NCBI GenBank assembly: GCA_011392765.1
Contig: WYCW01000001.1
Coordinates: forward strand, 310,001 to 374,000
DNA length: 64,000 nucleotides
Reading direction: 5' to 3'
Source: Candidatus Thiosymbion ectosymbiont of Catanema sp. Cochon2018
Lineage (GTDB): Bacteria; Pseudomonadota; Gammaproteobacteria; Chromatiales; Chromatiaceae
In this document: positions 17,301 to 25,821 of the stretch, piece by piece
Layout of the letters: each line of letters begins with the position of its first letter
Numbering within the stretch: position 1 is the first letter of the stretch
Program-made: the position numbers and the translations under genes
Notes under the pieces: model-generated
Databases searched by the model: none
What the model saw: the letters and a program-made list of their open reading frames with translations, nothing else
What the model was told of the DNA's origin: nothing

Positions 17301-20152
17301 ACTGGGATCCTTCGATTCATGCTCGGGTCGATGCGGCCGGTAAGGGCTTCGTCGATCAGCCTTTCTTGCTGCTCTACGTGGACCGCGCGGAGGCCGACGG
17401 CGGGGGCGGCCAAGGCGGGACGCCCGACATAGAAGATTTGCCCGTCTCCCGGCCGGAGACGGAGGAAACGGTGTTTGATCTGGTCCCAGGCGCCCTGATT
17501 CTGGGGCTCCTCCTGGCACCAGATGAGCTGCCCGGCGGCGGCATAGGGCGCGATGGCTTCCTTGAGCTGCTCCATCGGGAAGGGATAGAGCTGCTCGATG
17601 CGCAGGATGGCGCTGTCGCCGATCCCCCGACTGCGGCGGGCCTCCAGCAGGTCGTAGTAGACCTTGCCGCTGCACAGGATAACGCGCACGACCTGGGCGG
17701 GATCGAGGCCATCCACCTCGCCGATCACCGGCCGAAAGCGGCCTTCCGCCAGCTCGTCCGGACCGGAGGTGGCCAGCCGGTGACGCAGCAGGCTCTTGGG
17801 TGTCATGACAATCAGCGGCTTGCGGTAATCCCGCAATACCTGGCGGCGCAGGAGGTGAAATACCTGGGCCGGGGTGGTGGGGACGCAGACCTGGATGTTG
17901 GATTCGGCACAGAGCTGCAGGAAACGCTCCAGGCGGGCGGAGGAGTGCTCGGCCCCCTGTCCTTCCATGCCGTGGGGCAGCAGCATCACCAGGGAGCAAC
18001 ACAGATTCCATTTGGTGCCGGCGGAGGTGATGAACTGGTCGATGACCACCTGGGCGCCGTTGGCAAAGTCGCCGAACTGGGCCTCCCACAGGGTCAGGGA
18101 TTCAGGCTCGGCGGTGGCATAGCCGTACTCGTAGCCGAGCACCGCCTCCTCCGAGAGGATGGAGTCGATGACTGTGAACTCGCCTTGGTGCTCGCCCAGG
18201 TATTGCAGGGGAATATAGCTGTCGCCGGTCGCCTGATCGTGGATGACCGCGTGGCGGTGGAAAAAGGTGCCGCGACCGCAGTCCTGTCCGGACAGGCGTA
18301 CCGGAAAGCCGGCATCGAGCAGGGTCGCATAGGCCAGGTTCTCGGCAAAGCCCCAATCCGCCATCCGGGCCCCGGCGGCCATTTTGCGGCGCTCGTTCCA
18401 GAGCTTGGAGACTCGGGGATGGAGCTCGAACCGGGCGGGTACCACGAGCATGCGTTCCGCCAGCGCCTGCAGTTTTTCGCGCGCGACCCCGGTGTCCGTG
18501 GGATGGTCCCAAGGTACGGCCCGGCAGCTCTTCCAGTTTATCTTGAAGGTATGGTCGAGCCCGCACATGACCGGGCGGGCGACCACCACGCCCTGCTCGA
18601 TCGAGGTCCGATAATCCTCGATCATGGCGACCGCTTCCTCCCTGGATACGATGCCGGCGTCCGCCAGGCGATCCGCGTACAGGGCGCGGGAGGTAGGGCG
18701 GGCGCGGATCTTTTTGTACATCATGGGCTGGGTGACTGCCGGCTCGTCCGCCTCGTTGTGCCCCAGCCGGCGGTAGCAGATCAGGTCGATGATCACGTCC
18801 TTATGAAACTCGTTGCGGTAGTCCAGCGCCAGGCGGGTGACGAAGATGACCGCCTCCGGATCGTCGCCGTTGACGTGGAAGACCGGGGCCTGGACCATCT
18901 TGGCCACATCGGTGCAGTGGAGGGTCGAGCGGGTATCCAGCGGGTTGCTGGTGGTAAAGCCGATCTGGTTGTTGACCACTACATGGATGGTGCCGCCGGT
19001 GGAGAAGCCGCGGGTCTGGGACAGGTTGAGCGTCTCCATGACCACGCCCTGACCGGCGAAGGCCGAATCGCCGTGGATCAGCAGGGGCAGCACCTGCTCG
19101 CCGGTGTCGTCCCCGCGGCGGCGCTGGCGGGCCCGTACCGAGCCTTCGATCACCGGGTCGATGATCTCCAGGTGCGACGGGTTGAAACCCAGGGCCAGGT
19201 GTACAGCCCCGCCCGGGGTGTCGATATCGGTGGCAAAGCCCAAATGGTACTTGACATCGCCGGCCAGTTCTTTCCAATCGGGAAGGGTGCGTCCCTCGAA
19301 TTCATCGAAGATATCCTGGGGTGGTTTGCCCAGGATATTGGTGAGCACATTGAGCCGACCACGGTGGGCCATACCGATCACTACTTCTTTGATCCCCTTG
19401 CGGCCGGCGCGTTGGATAAGATCGTCCAGCAACGGGATCAGGGCCTCTCCGCCCTCCAGGGAGAACCGCTTCTGACCCACGTACCGGGCATGCAGGTATT
19501 TCTCGATGCCTTCGGCGGCGGTGAGCATGGTCAACAGCCAACGCCGGGCGGCGGCGTCGAGCTCGGGCCGCGCCCGGCTGCCCTCGATGCGCTTCTGGAG
19601 CCAGCGCTTCTCTTGGGTGCTGGTGATGTGCATGTACTCCGAGCCCAGGGTCCCGCAGTAGACCTCCCGGAGCAGGGTAATGATGTCGCGCAGGCGCATG
19701 CGGTCCGGGGCATACAGGGAGCCGGTATGGAAGACCTGGTCCAGGTCCGCTGCCTCCAGCTTGAGATACGCCGGGTCCAGATCCGGGATTTCGGGTGGCT
19801 CGCGCAACCGCAAGGGGTCCAGATCGGCTACCTGGTGACCGCGGAACCGGTGACCGTTGATCAACCGCAGGACCGCCGCCTGCTTCTCCGCCGCCGCCGG
19901 CTCCAGGCGCTCCGTGGAGCGGGCCAGCGCGCGGCCGCGACTCTCCTGAGCCAGGCGCAGGAAATTCCGGCGCACGGGGCCGTGGGGAATCTCGGCGGCC
20001 GTCTCCGGACGCATGGCGTCGAAGCGCGCCCGCCACGCGAGATCCACGCTCTCCGGGTCCTGCAGATAGCGTTCGTAGAGGTCCTCGATAAAGGCGGCAT
20101 TACCGCCGTACAGTGCGGTGGAGGCGTGGAACAGCTCGATCAGGGCACTCAT
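17297..20152 (-). CDS. sucA: 2-oxoglutarate dehydrogenase E1, thiamine-diphosphate dependent
   Basis: Decarboxylates 2-oxoglutarate and passes the succinyl group to the SucB lipoamide in the TCA cycle. 951 residues, normal length. The N-terminal helix that docks to E2 is present ([28 protein letters not shown]-like start, residues 1-29). Active-site parts are visible: [57 protein letters not shown] and the ThDP/Mg site GDDPEAV ... [13 protein letters not shown]. The C-terminal half has [13 protein letters not shown] and EYGYATAEP. First gene of a two-gene operon with sucB (ATGA overlap). Confidence 0.97.
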
Positions 20153-20345
20153 GGCGGTGGGCTCGGTGGCTAGGGACTGTTGACATTTAACTCTAACGAA
20201 CTGTTTTCATAAGAGAACCACGAATAAACACGAATTCACACAAATCGGTATTTCGGTACTGCCGTACCGGGTATCCGGTGTGACCCCGGTAGCCGATTAT
20301 GGCACTGTATCGCCCCCTGCGGCATTGTGGAAGCGAGCGCGTGTA

Positions 20346-20448
20346 TACTGCCACACTGCACAATCTGCGCATTTCATTCCCTCTCCCTCCAGGAGAGGGC
20401 TGGGGTGAGGGGGAAATTCAAAAGTTCAGATTGTGCCGTGTGGCAGTA
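20346..20448. mobile_element. TA-inserting MITE, TACTGCCACAC family (103 bp)
   Basis: Inverted ends TACTGCCACACTGCACAATC and, from the right, TACTGCCACACGGCACAATC. A TA dinucleotide borders each end (20344-20345 and 20449-20450), as expected for IS630/Tc1-mariner-type transposition. The inside is a palindrome of ctctccct / agggagag type. Other copies: 25980-26232, 38815-39067, 45103-45205. Confidence 0.75.
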
Positions 20449-20506
20449 TAACTTCAGCCGGAAGCACACACCTGTTCCGGACATATATCCGTTACACTCA
20501 TCGTCT

Positions 20507-21745
20507 ATGGTACGGCAATTCGGGCCCGGTCCCCGCTACGGCATGTCTCTCAAGACCCCCCACACCCTTGCGGACCGCTTCGACCAGAAACTGTTCGATG
20601 CCATCTACTCGCGGGCGCTGGTCTACAACACCTGCTGGGAAGACCCGGCAGTAGACCGCCTGGCGCTGAACATCCAAAACGACGACACCATGCTGGTCAT
20701 CACCAGCGCCGGCTGCAATATCCTCGATTATGCCCTGACCGGCCCCCGACGCATTCATGCGGTGGACGCCAACCCGCGCCAGAACGCCCTGCTGGAACTC
20801 AAGCTCGCGGGCATCCGGCGGTTGCAGTTTCACGACTTTTTCGCCGCTTTCGGCAGCGGCTACCATCCGCACTTCCGAGCACTCTATTTCGATGCCCTGC
20901 GTGCCGAGCTTTCGCCCTACGCCCAAAGGTTCTGGGACCGGCATGTGGACTGGTTCGGGAGCCGGAGCGGGAGCTTCTATTATCACGGCCTGTCCGGCAT
21001 CGTCGCGCGCGCGTTTCGGGCCTATCTGAAGGTACGCCCCCGCCTGGCGGCGGGCATCGCCGAGTTGTTCGCTACCCACTCCCTGGACCACCAGCGCCAC
21101 ATCTATGACACCCGGGTCCGGCCGCTGATGTGGACATCCGGCGTCAACTGGGCCCTCTCGCGCCAACTTACCCTGAGTATGCTCGGCGTCCCTCACCCCC
21201 AACGCAAAGAGGTGCAGGAGCAGCACGAGCGCGGCGTGGCAGGCTTCGTACGCGACGCGGTGGATTATGTCGCCCGCCAGCTCCCTTTTCGGAGCAACTA
21301 CTTCTGGTCGGTCTATGTGCGTGGCCGCTACACCGAGACCTGTTGCCCCGAATACCTGAAGCGGGACAACTTCGCTGCCCTCAAGGCCGGGCTGGCGGAT
21401 CGCGTCTTACTCCACACCGCCACCGTCACCGAGTTCCTCAAGGCCACCGACGAGCGCATCTCCAAATTCGTTCTGCTCGATCACATGGACTGGATGAGCT
21501 CCTATTATCCCCATGCCCTGGCGGAGGAGTGGTCCTTCATCCTGCGACGGGCCACCCCGAACGCGCGCATCATCTTCCGCAGCGCCCATGCCACCCCCGG
21601 CTATCTGGAACACCTGGAGCCGGGGCCGCGCCGCGGTCGCCTGCAAGACCACCTGGTCTTCCACCCCGGACTTGCCGCACGCCTGCAGCGACTGGATCGG
21701 GTCCACACCTATGCCGGCTTCCACATCGCGGACCTGAAGGCGTGA
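20507..21745 (+). CDS. btaA: BtaA, diacylglycerol 3-amino-3-carboxypropyl transferase
   Basis: First enzyme of betaine lipid (DGTS) synthesis: moves the 3-amino-3-carboxypropyl group of SAM onto diacylglycerol, giving diacylglyceryl-homoserine. It is a DUF3419/BtaA-type protein: SRALVYNTCWEDPAVDRLAL near the N-terminus, then the SAM-binding VITSAGCNILDYAL and IHAVDANPRQNALLELKLAGI, then FYYHGLSG and the C-terminal VLLDHMDWMSSYYP. Two ATG starts are possible, 20507 (412 residues) and 20543 (400 residues, MSLKTP); neither has a strong ribosome binding site, and the longer one is close to the usual BtaA length. Earlier in-frame codons lie in the MITE and are not used. It overlaps btaB by 4 nt. 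Confidence 0.92.
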   Translation: MVRQFGPGPRYGMSLKTPHTLADRFDQKLFDAIYSRALVYNTCWEDPAVDRLALNIQNDDTMLVITSAGCNILDYALTGPRRIHAVDANPRQNALLELKLAGIRRLQFHDFFAAFGSGYHPHFRALYFDALRAELSPYAQRFWDRHVDWFGSRSGSFYYHGLSGIVARAFRAYLKVRPRLAAGIAELFATHSLDHQRHIYDTRVRPLMWTSGVNWALSRQLTLSMLGVPHPQRKEVQEQHERGVAGFVRDAVDYVARQLPFRSNYFWSVYVRGRYTETCCPEYLKRDNFAALKAGLADRVLLHTATVTEFLKATDERISKFVLLDHMDWMSSYYPHALAEEWSFILRRATPNARIIFRSAHATPGYLEHLEPGPRRGRLQDHLVFHPGLAARLQRLDRVHTYAGFHIADLKA

Positions 21746-22467
21746 TCGGGGGCGACGCCCGGACCCTGCTTCGGTTTCTCCGCGGCCACCCCCGTCGCGG
21801 CTCCCATGCCGAGCGTTTACAGGCCTTCTACGGCCCTCAGGCCCGCCACTACGACGCCTTTCGTGAGCGCCTGTTGCCGGGCCGGCGCGCCCTCATCGAG
21901 CTACTTGCCGTACCCGCCGGCGCCCGTGTGGTAGAGCTCGGCGGAGGTACCGGTCGCAACCTAGGATTCTTCGGCGCCAGGCTTGCCGAACTGGAGCAGT
22001 TCGACCTGGTGGACCTGTGCCCGGCCCTGTTGGAGCAGGCTCGCATACGCACCGCACGGCTGCCCAACGTGCACCTGGTCGAGGCCGACGCCACCACCTA
22101 TCGCCCGGCCCATCCGGTGGACTGTGTCTATTTCTCCTACTCCCTGACCATGATCCCTGATTGGCGTGCGGCCCTCGACAATGCGCTGGCGATGCTCCGA
22201 CCGGGGGGGACCCTGGGCAGCGTCGATTTTTATGTCTCGGAGCCGCGACCCGGACCCGGCCTGGTACGCCACGGCAGGCTCATCCGTTGGTTCTGGCCCC
22301 GCTGGTTCGCCCACGCCGGGGTGCATCTGAACCCCGCCCACCTGCGCTACCTGCGTTCCCGGCTGCCGGACCATGAACTCCTGGAACGACGCACGGCCAT
22401 CCCCTATCTACCGGGCCTTTCGGCGCCCTATTACCTCTACGTCGGTCGATTGCCCTGTCCGGCTTGA
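21742..22467 (+). CDS. btaB: BtaB, N-methyltransferase of betaine lipid synthesis
   Basis: A 241-residue SAM-dependent methyltransferase expected to methylate diacylglyceryl-homoserine three times to give DGTS, at the inner face of the membrane. The start is GTG 21742, overlapping the btaA stop as GTGA; the open frame extends upstream but that is the wrong frame of btaA. Motifs: YGPQARHYDAFRERLLPGR, motif I VVELGGGTGRNLGFF (residues 63-77), DLVDLCPALLEQA (motif II region), DCVYFSYSLTMIPDW and LRPGGTLGSVDFYVSE. The adjacent btaA and the fit to BtaB-like enzymes make the assignment strong; alone it would be a generic class I methyltransferase. Confidence 0.9.
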   Translation: MIGGDARTLLRFLRGHPRRGSHAERLQAFYGPQARHYDAFRERLLPGRRALIELLAVPAGARVVELGGGTGRNLGFFGARLAELEQFDLVDLCPALLEQARIRTARLPNVHLVEADATTYRPAHPVDCVYFSYSLTMIPDWRAALDNALAMLRPGGTLGSVDFYVSEPRPGPGLVRHGRLIRWFWPRWFAHAGVHLNPAHLRYLRSRLPDHELLERRTAIPYLPGLSAPYYLYVGRLPCPA

Positions 22468-22635
22468 TGTGGCAGTTTTGGTGATCTTTCTAAAATTTTT
22501 TTCACAAAGGAACATGTTTGCCCAATCCCATCTTCCTTCCTAACTTTTTTTGAAATTTCAACAGAATTTTTACGTAACGCGTTCCCTGACTTATAGGGGC
22601 AAGTTTGGTCTGCTTAGGTCTCGTCCCTCCACCTA

Positions 22636-22805
22636 GGGGGCGTTCTCAATTGAGCCAAATCATCATAAAAATCAAGACCGTAGGCTGGGTTACGGCCAGG
22701 GACGGCCAAACCCGGCACACGGTATTGCGGATCGGAAAAGCTGGGTTTCGTTCCTTGCCACCCAGCCTACGACACTTAGATGATTTATTAATTGAGAACG
22801 CCCCC
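22636..22805. mobile_element. TA-inserting MITE, GGGGGCGTTCTC family (170 bp)
   Basis: Inverted ends GGGGGCGTTCTCAATTGAG and, from the right, GGGGGCGTTCTCAATTAAT, bordered by TA on both sides (22634-22635, 22806-22807). Inside lies the palindromic core GTAGGCTGGGTTACGGCCAG ... CCCAGCCTAC. A second copy is at 43878-44045; the core also occurs at 12076-12220. Confidence 0.78.
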
Positions 22806-22810
22806 TAGCC

Positions 22811-23027
22811 CAATGCCATTAAGTTAAGCATCACCGGCGCCGTTTGTGGTATTTCATTCGCCCTCTCCCCAACCCCTCTCCCGGCGAGGGTGTCGCAAAA
22901 GTCCATCCGTGAGGCGTAGCGCAGGCGTCCCCGCCTGCATTTTTCGAGGCAGGCGGGGACGCCTGCGCTACTTTTACGACGTCTTCCCGGCGGGAGAGAG
23001 GCTTTGAGGCTTAACTTAATGGCATTG
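22811..23027. mobile_element. CAATGCCATTAAG element (217 bp), nested repeats inside
   Basis: Perfect 18-bp inverted ends CAATGCCATTAAGTTAAG. Inside is a further palindrome at 22917-22973 (GTAGCGCAGGCGTCC.CGCC ... GGCGGGGACGCCTGCGCTAC), also found in a tandem form at 54163-54242. No clear target duplication. It lies directly after the 22636-22805 element. Confidence 0.75.
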
Positions 23028-23083
23028 CGACCCAGCCTACCGGCTAAAATCAATGCGTTAGTTTTCAGACAGCCTCTAACCTG
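23028..23083. repeat. Half copy of the 12076-12220 element
   Basis: Reads CCCAGCCTACCGGCTAAAAT...GTTTTCAGACAGCCTCTAA, which is the reverse complement of the left half of the 12076-12220 element. Only one half is left. Confidence 0.65.
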
Positions 23084-23184
23084 TAGCCGAATAAGCCGTT
23101 GAGGCGGTTGATACCCATGCTCGCGGAAACGAAACACCTCGTTTTGCAAAGCAAAAGAGTATCGCCAAGAGTCAGAGCTTACAT

Positions 23185-23952
23185 TCAAATTAACATACCA
23201 CCATCCACTGGGTAAGCATGGCCGGTAACGAAAGATGCACCTTCGGAACATAGCCATAGAGTCGCGGCGGCGACCTCTTCCGGTCGCCCAAGCCGTCCCA
23301 CCGGATGCATAGCTACAATTCGTGCAGTGACCCTTTTATTACGAGCAAGCTCTCGCTCCATCATCGGAGTCTCGATTACAGCCGGGCAGACTGCGTTGAT
23401 ACGCAAGCCTCGCGCCGCGTACTCATTCGCGGCCGCCTTGGTCAGCCCAATCACTCCATGCTTGCTGGCGTAATAGGCTACTCCCGATAATAGGGGTCCC
23501 CCTTTCAGCCCGGTTATCGATGACATATTCACAATGGCGCCTCGTCCATGCTTGAGCATCTCGGGAATTTCGTATTTCATACATAACCACACTCCTTTGA
23601 GGTTTACATCGATAACCCTGTCCCAAACTTCTTCCTCATATTCCGCTGTCGGGATGAAGAATGTTCCTCCAATACCCGCATTGTTTACCGCGTAGTCCAA
23701 CCTGCCATATTCGGTGATGCAGGCAGCAACCATGGCCTTCACTTCCGTTGCTTGCGAGACATCCATTGGTACAAAATGGGCTTCTCCGCCTTGTTCCTCG
23801 ATCATCGCTATGGTCTTTTCGCCTCCGGGAACAGGAAGCCCGGCCACGACCACTTTGGCGCCTTCTTTGGCAAATGCCAAGGCGATGGCCTGGCCGATGC
23901 CTGAATTTCCACCGGTAACCAGTGCCACTTTCGATTCAAATTGACCTGTCAT
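23185..23952 (-). CDS. Classical short-chain dehydrogenase/reductase
   Basis: A 255-residue NAD(P)-dependent oxidoreductase. The Rossmann motif is TGGNSGIG (residues 13-20), followed by NNAG (90-93), the catalytic Ser in NMSS (near 145) and YxxxK at Tyr160-Lys164 (AYYASK), with AVCPAVIETPMM and the C-terminal PVDGG. The start is ATG 23952 because it has an agaggc ribosome binding site and the usual short lead MTGQFESKVALVTGG; upstream in-frame codons read through intergenic DNA. It resembles the 3-oxoacyl-ACP reductase/glucose-1-dehydrogenase branch, but the substrate cannot be assigned. It stands alone between repeat-rich stretches. Confidence 0.9.
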   Translation of the reverse strand: MTGQFESKVALVTGGNSGIGQAIALAFAKEGAKVVVAGLPVPGGEKTIAMIEEQGGEAHFVPMDVSQATEVKAMVAACITEYGRLDYAVNNAGIGGTFFIPTAEYEEEVWDRVIDVNLKGVWLCMKYEIPEMLKHGRGAIVNMSSITGLKGGPLLSGVAYYASKHGVIGLTKAAANEYAARGLRINAVCPAVIETPMMERELARNKRVTARIVAMHPVGRLGRPEEVAAATLWLCSEGASFVTGHAYPVDGGMLI

Positions 23953-24261
23953 TTTAAATAGCCTCTGTTTATATGCAATGCCATATTGTAAGGGCTCTGT
24001 TTCGGAATCGTGGGAAAACAATAGGCGTTTTTGACGCCTAGCCAGGAAGAAACAACCGTTCCATGATGTTAACCGCTCGTTAAGGGGCACGGGGTACAGA
24101 TCTCTTCGGCTTCGCTCAACCGGGCATGCGGGACCAGCGAAACGTTAGCGATCGACACCCATGCGGGCACTGAAGGGAAGCCGCGGGCCGGTGGTAGGAA
24201 GGGTGTGATAGGGCGGCTGTCCTCCTTCCGGCATTGCGGCTTCCCTTGAGTGCCTGCATCG

Positions 24262-24750
24262 AGATTAGGTGAGTATATTCACACTGCGAAGGGGCAACCG
24301 GCATGACCAAAGCGGAGGCAATCTCCGCCTCCCGGAAGCCGCACAGCGCGTTGAAGTGCGGGAGTAAATAGATATTCTCCGCCACGTTGTAGCCGCTGGT
24401 GAGATCACTATGGCGACCGGCGAGACACCGGTGATGAAAACCTTTCCCAACCCCCGTCCACCGGCAGCGGCCTTGATGGTCTTGAACAGGGCCTTCATGC
24501 GGCCCTCGCCGGACAGGATGGCCTGATAGCGGCTTTCCTCCGCGCTCAATGCCATTAAGTTAGTCGCTGGTTGCTTACCAGTGCGGAAGAGAAAACTACG
24601 AATCACACGAATCTGCGCGAATCCGATTCGCGGGGATTCGCGTGATTCGTAGTTTTTCCTCTGGTTTACCGACTGGCAACGCTTAACTTGATGGCATTGC
24701 CTCCGCGCTGCGGTGCCCCATCATCAGCTCATTGGCGAAGTTGTCGTACT
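24262..24750 (-). pseudogene. Broken AAA-ATPase-like gene (PF09820 type), split by a MITE
   Basis: Remains of a predicted AAA-ATPase/nuclease-type protein. Reading on the minus strand, YDNFANELMMGHRSAEA (about 24750-24700) is followed by the 24547-24699 element, then SAEESRYQAILSGEGRMKALFKTIKAA and GKVFITGVSPVA. A single-nucleotide frameshift near 24410 then moves the reading to SDLTSGYNVAENIYLLPHFN and ALCGFREAEIASAL. The FITGVSP and TSGYN.AENI...FN.LCGF.E.E patterns are characteristic of this family. Both ends of the gene are missing. It has therefore at least three inactivating lesions. Confidence 0.75.
24547..24699. mobile_element. CAATGCCATTAAG element with perfect 10-bp target duplication (153 bp)
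   Basis: Ends CAATGCCATTAAGTTA and, from the right, CAATGCCATCAAGTTAAG. The flanks are identical 10-mers, CCTCCGCGCT, at 24537-24546 and 24700-24709, so this is a true insertion into the AAA-ATPase-like gene. The inside is a palindrome of GAAAACTACGAATCACACG / CGTGATTCGTAGTTTTTCC type. A 10-bp duplication fits some IS4-type transposases, but the parent element is not in the window. Confidence 0.85.
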
Positions 24751-24892
24751 TGACTCATTTGTAAAGATGTGGGTCCCTCAAGAATCCTAGCGAGGCTTTA
24801 CCTCAGGCCGACGAGGCATGATGCCCCGAAAGCCCCCTTCCCGTAAGGCCCCATCTCCTACACCTAACCAACCGTTGGAGAGCTTGGGTAGG

Positions 24893-24962
24893 TCGAAATC
24901 GAAATCGGGATCGGGATCGAAATTCCGATTGCGATCCCGATCCCGATTTCGATCCCGATTTG
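24893..24962. repeat. GGGATC/GAAATC hexamer palindrome
   Basis: Runs of GAAATC and GGGATC units are followed by their reverse complements (GATCCC, GATTTC), giving a long low-complexity hairpin arm of about 33 nt on each side. No coding potential. Confidence 0.75.
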
Positions 24963-25076
24963 TGCACTGCATAAACTTGACTCATTTGTTAAAGATTCGG
25001 GTCATTCAAGGAATCCTAGCGAGGCTCTGCCTCAGACCGACGAGGCGTGAATTTTTTGTGCAGCGAACAGACTTGT

Positions 25077-25150
25077 TATCCGCAGATTACGCAGATTTTC
25101 GCAGATTAAGAATAGAAATAATCTGCGAAAATCTGCGTAATCTGCGGATA
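25077..25150. repeat. ATCCGCAGATTACGCAG palindrome
   Basis: ATCCGCAGATTACGCAGATT ... AATCTGCGTAATCTGCGGAT: perfect arms of about 30 nt around a short AT loop. Related pieces are at 47318-47396 and near 44142. Confidence 0.7.
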
Positions 25151-25385
25151 AAAACAATGGGCGCAATACCCCCAAGTGCTGCATGAGGAGATGTGAGTTT
25201 TTGTGCCGTGCACAAACTTGACTCATTGGTAAAGATGCAGGTCCCTCAAGGAATCCTAGTGTAGCCCGCGTTCGGGTGAAACGCTTGGTTCTCTGAGATA
25301 TGCTTCGAGCCGACGACTACCAACTCAGACTGAAAAATATCCGTGGGAAATCCAGCCATCGGCACCCTGCGAGCTGAATCCTTCG

Positions 25386-25553
25386 ATGTTGCCGCACGGT
25401 TCTGCCGCTGCGCGCGTGGCAAAAAGCGCCTTTGGCACGATTCGGGTCTTTGGAATCATCGGGCGCGCCTTGCCCTTTGTAGCAGTCGGTCTAGCCGTTT
25501 ACGACGCTATCAGCATCGGAATATGTGCTTATGAAGAAGGCAGCAGAAAATAA
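25386..25553 (+). CDS. Possible C-terminal remnant of a polymorphic-toxin-like protein
   Basis: A 55-residue frame, too short for most gene finders. It encodes ARVAKSAFGTIRVFG and then the glycine-rich hydrophobic ALPFVAVGLAVYDAISIG before CAYEEGSRK. Hydrophobic G/A-rich segments ending in a YDA...C-Y pattern are common near the C-terminal tips of secreted polymorphic toxins, but that link is only by resemblance. The frame stays open upstream to about 25260 without a start codon, consistent with a gene that has lost its front. It overlaps the next gene by 23 nt. A second copy at 38225-38392 keeps the frame with only two residue changes, suggesting it was coding at duplication. Confidence 0.4.
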   Translation: MLPHGSAAARVAKSAFGTIRVFGIIGRALPFVAVGLAVYDAISIGICAYEEGSRK

Positions 25554-25821
25554 TGTCACGAATCTTCCATCAAAGGACCGGATTATCGAAACTGTCATCG
25601 ATATTTTTGTGCGCGTAGTTGGGTTTATCGAAAGACAAGAGGTTTCCCGCGCCACGAATATCGATGAAGACTTCTACATCGATGGTGATGATCTATCGAT
25701 ATTTGCCATGGAGGTCGAAAAGCACTTCGGCCTTAAAATACCACCATGTGAGGATTGGCCACCCGGTTTTGAGCCTACAATCGAAGGGATCTCTGATTTC
25801 GTGCTATACCATTCGAGATAA
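25531..25821 (+). CDS. Acyl-carrier-like small protein lacking the phosphopantetheine serine (copy 1)
   Basis: A 96-residue protein (or 98 from GTG 25525). The pattern DRIIETVIDIFVRVVGFIERQ...DFYIDGDDLSIFAMEVEKHFGL with a final TIEGISDFV matches the four-helix layout of acyl carrier proteins, but the DSL site that carries phosphopantetheine reads DDL here. It therefore should not be a working carrier. The DUF1493 family has the same IDGDD feature and is a plausible home. It overlaps the toxin-remnant frame, an arrangement seen in toxin-immunity pairs, which is a speculative reading. Its last codons merge into a fragment of the methyltransferase gene. A diverged copy lies at 38370-38654. Confidence 0.6.
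   Translation: MKKAAENNVTNLPSKDRIIETVIDIFVRVVGFIERQEVSRATNIDEDFYIDGDDLSIFAMEVEKHFGLKIPPCEDWPPGFEPTIEGISDFVLYHSR

Larger units (their letters stand above)
24749..25260. repeat. Three direct copies of a CTTGACTCATTTGTAAAG repeat with spacer palindromes
   Basis: Three copies in the same direction begin at about 24749, 24973 and 25214. Each reads CTTGACTCATTTG.AAAGAT, then GGTCCCTCAAGGAATCCTAG, and (in the first two) a tail with gaggc...cctcag.ccgacgaggc. The spacers hold two palindromes (24893-24962 and 25077-25150). Inverted copies lie at 44049-44099 and 50207-50372. No gene is seen in this half kilobase. Confidence 0.7.

Noticed and set aside
17366-20173. 935-codon open frame opposite sucA
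   Set aside because: It is the antisense shadow of a clearly coding E1 gene in GC-rich DNA; its translation has no domain pattern and no start signal.
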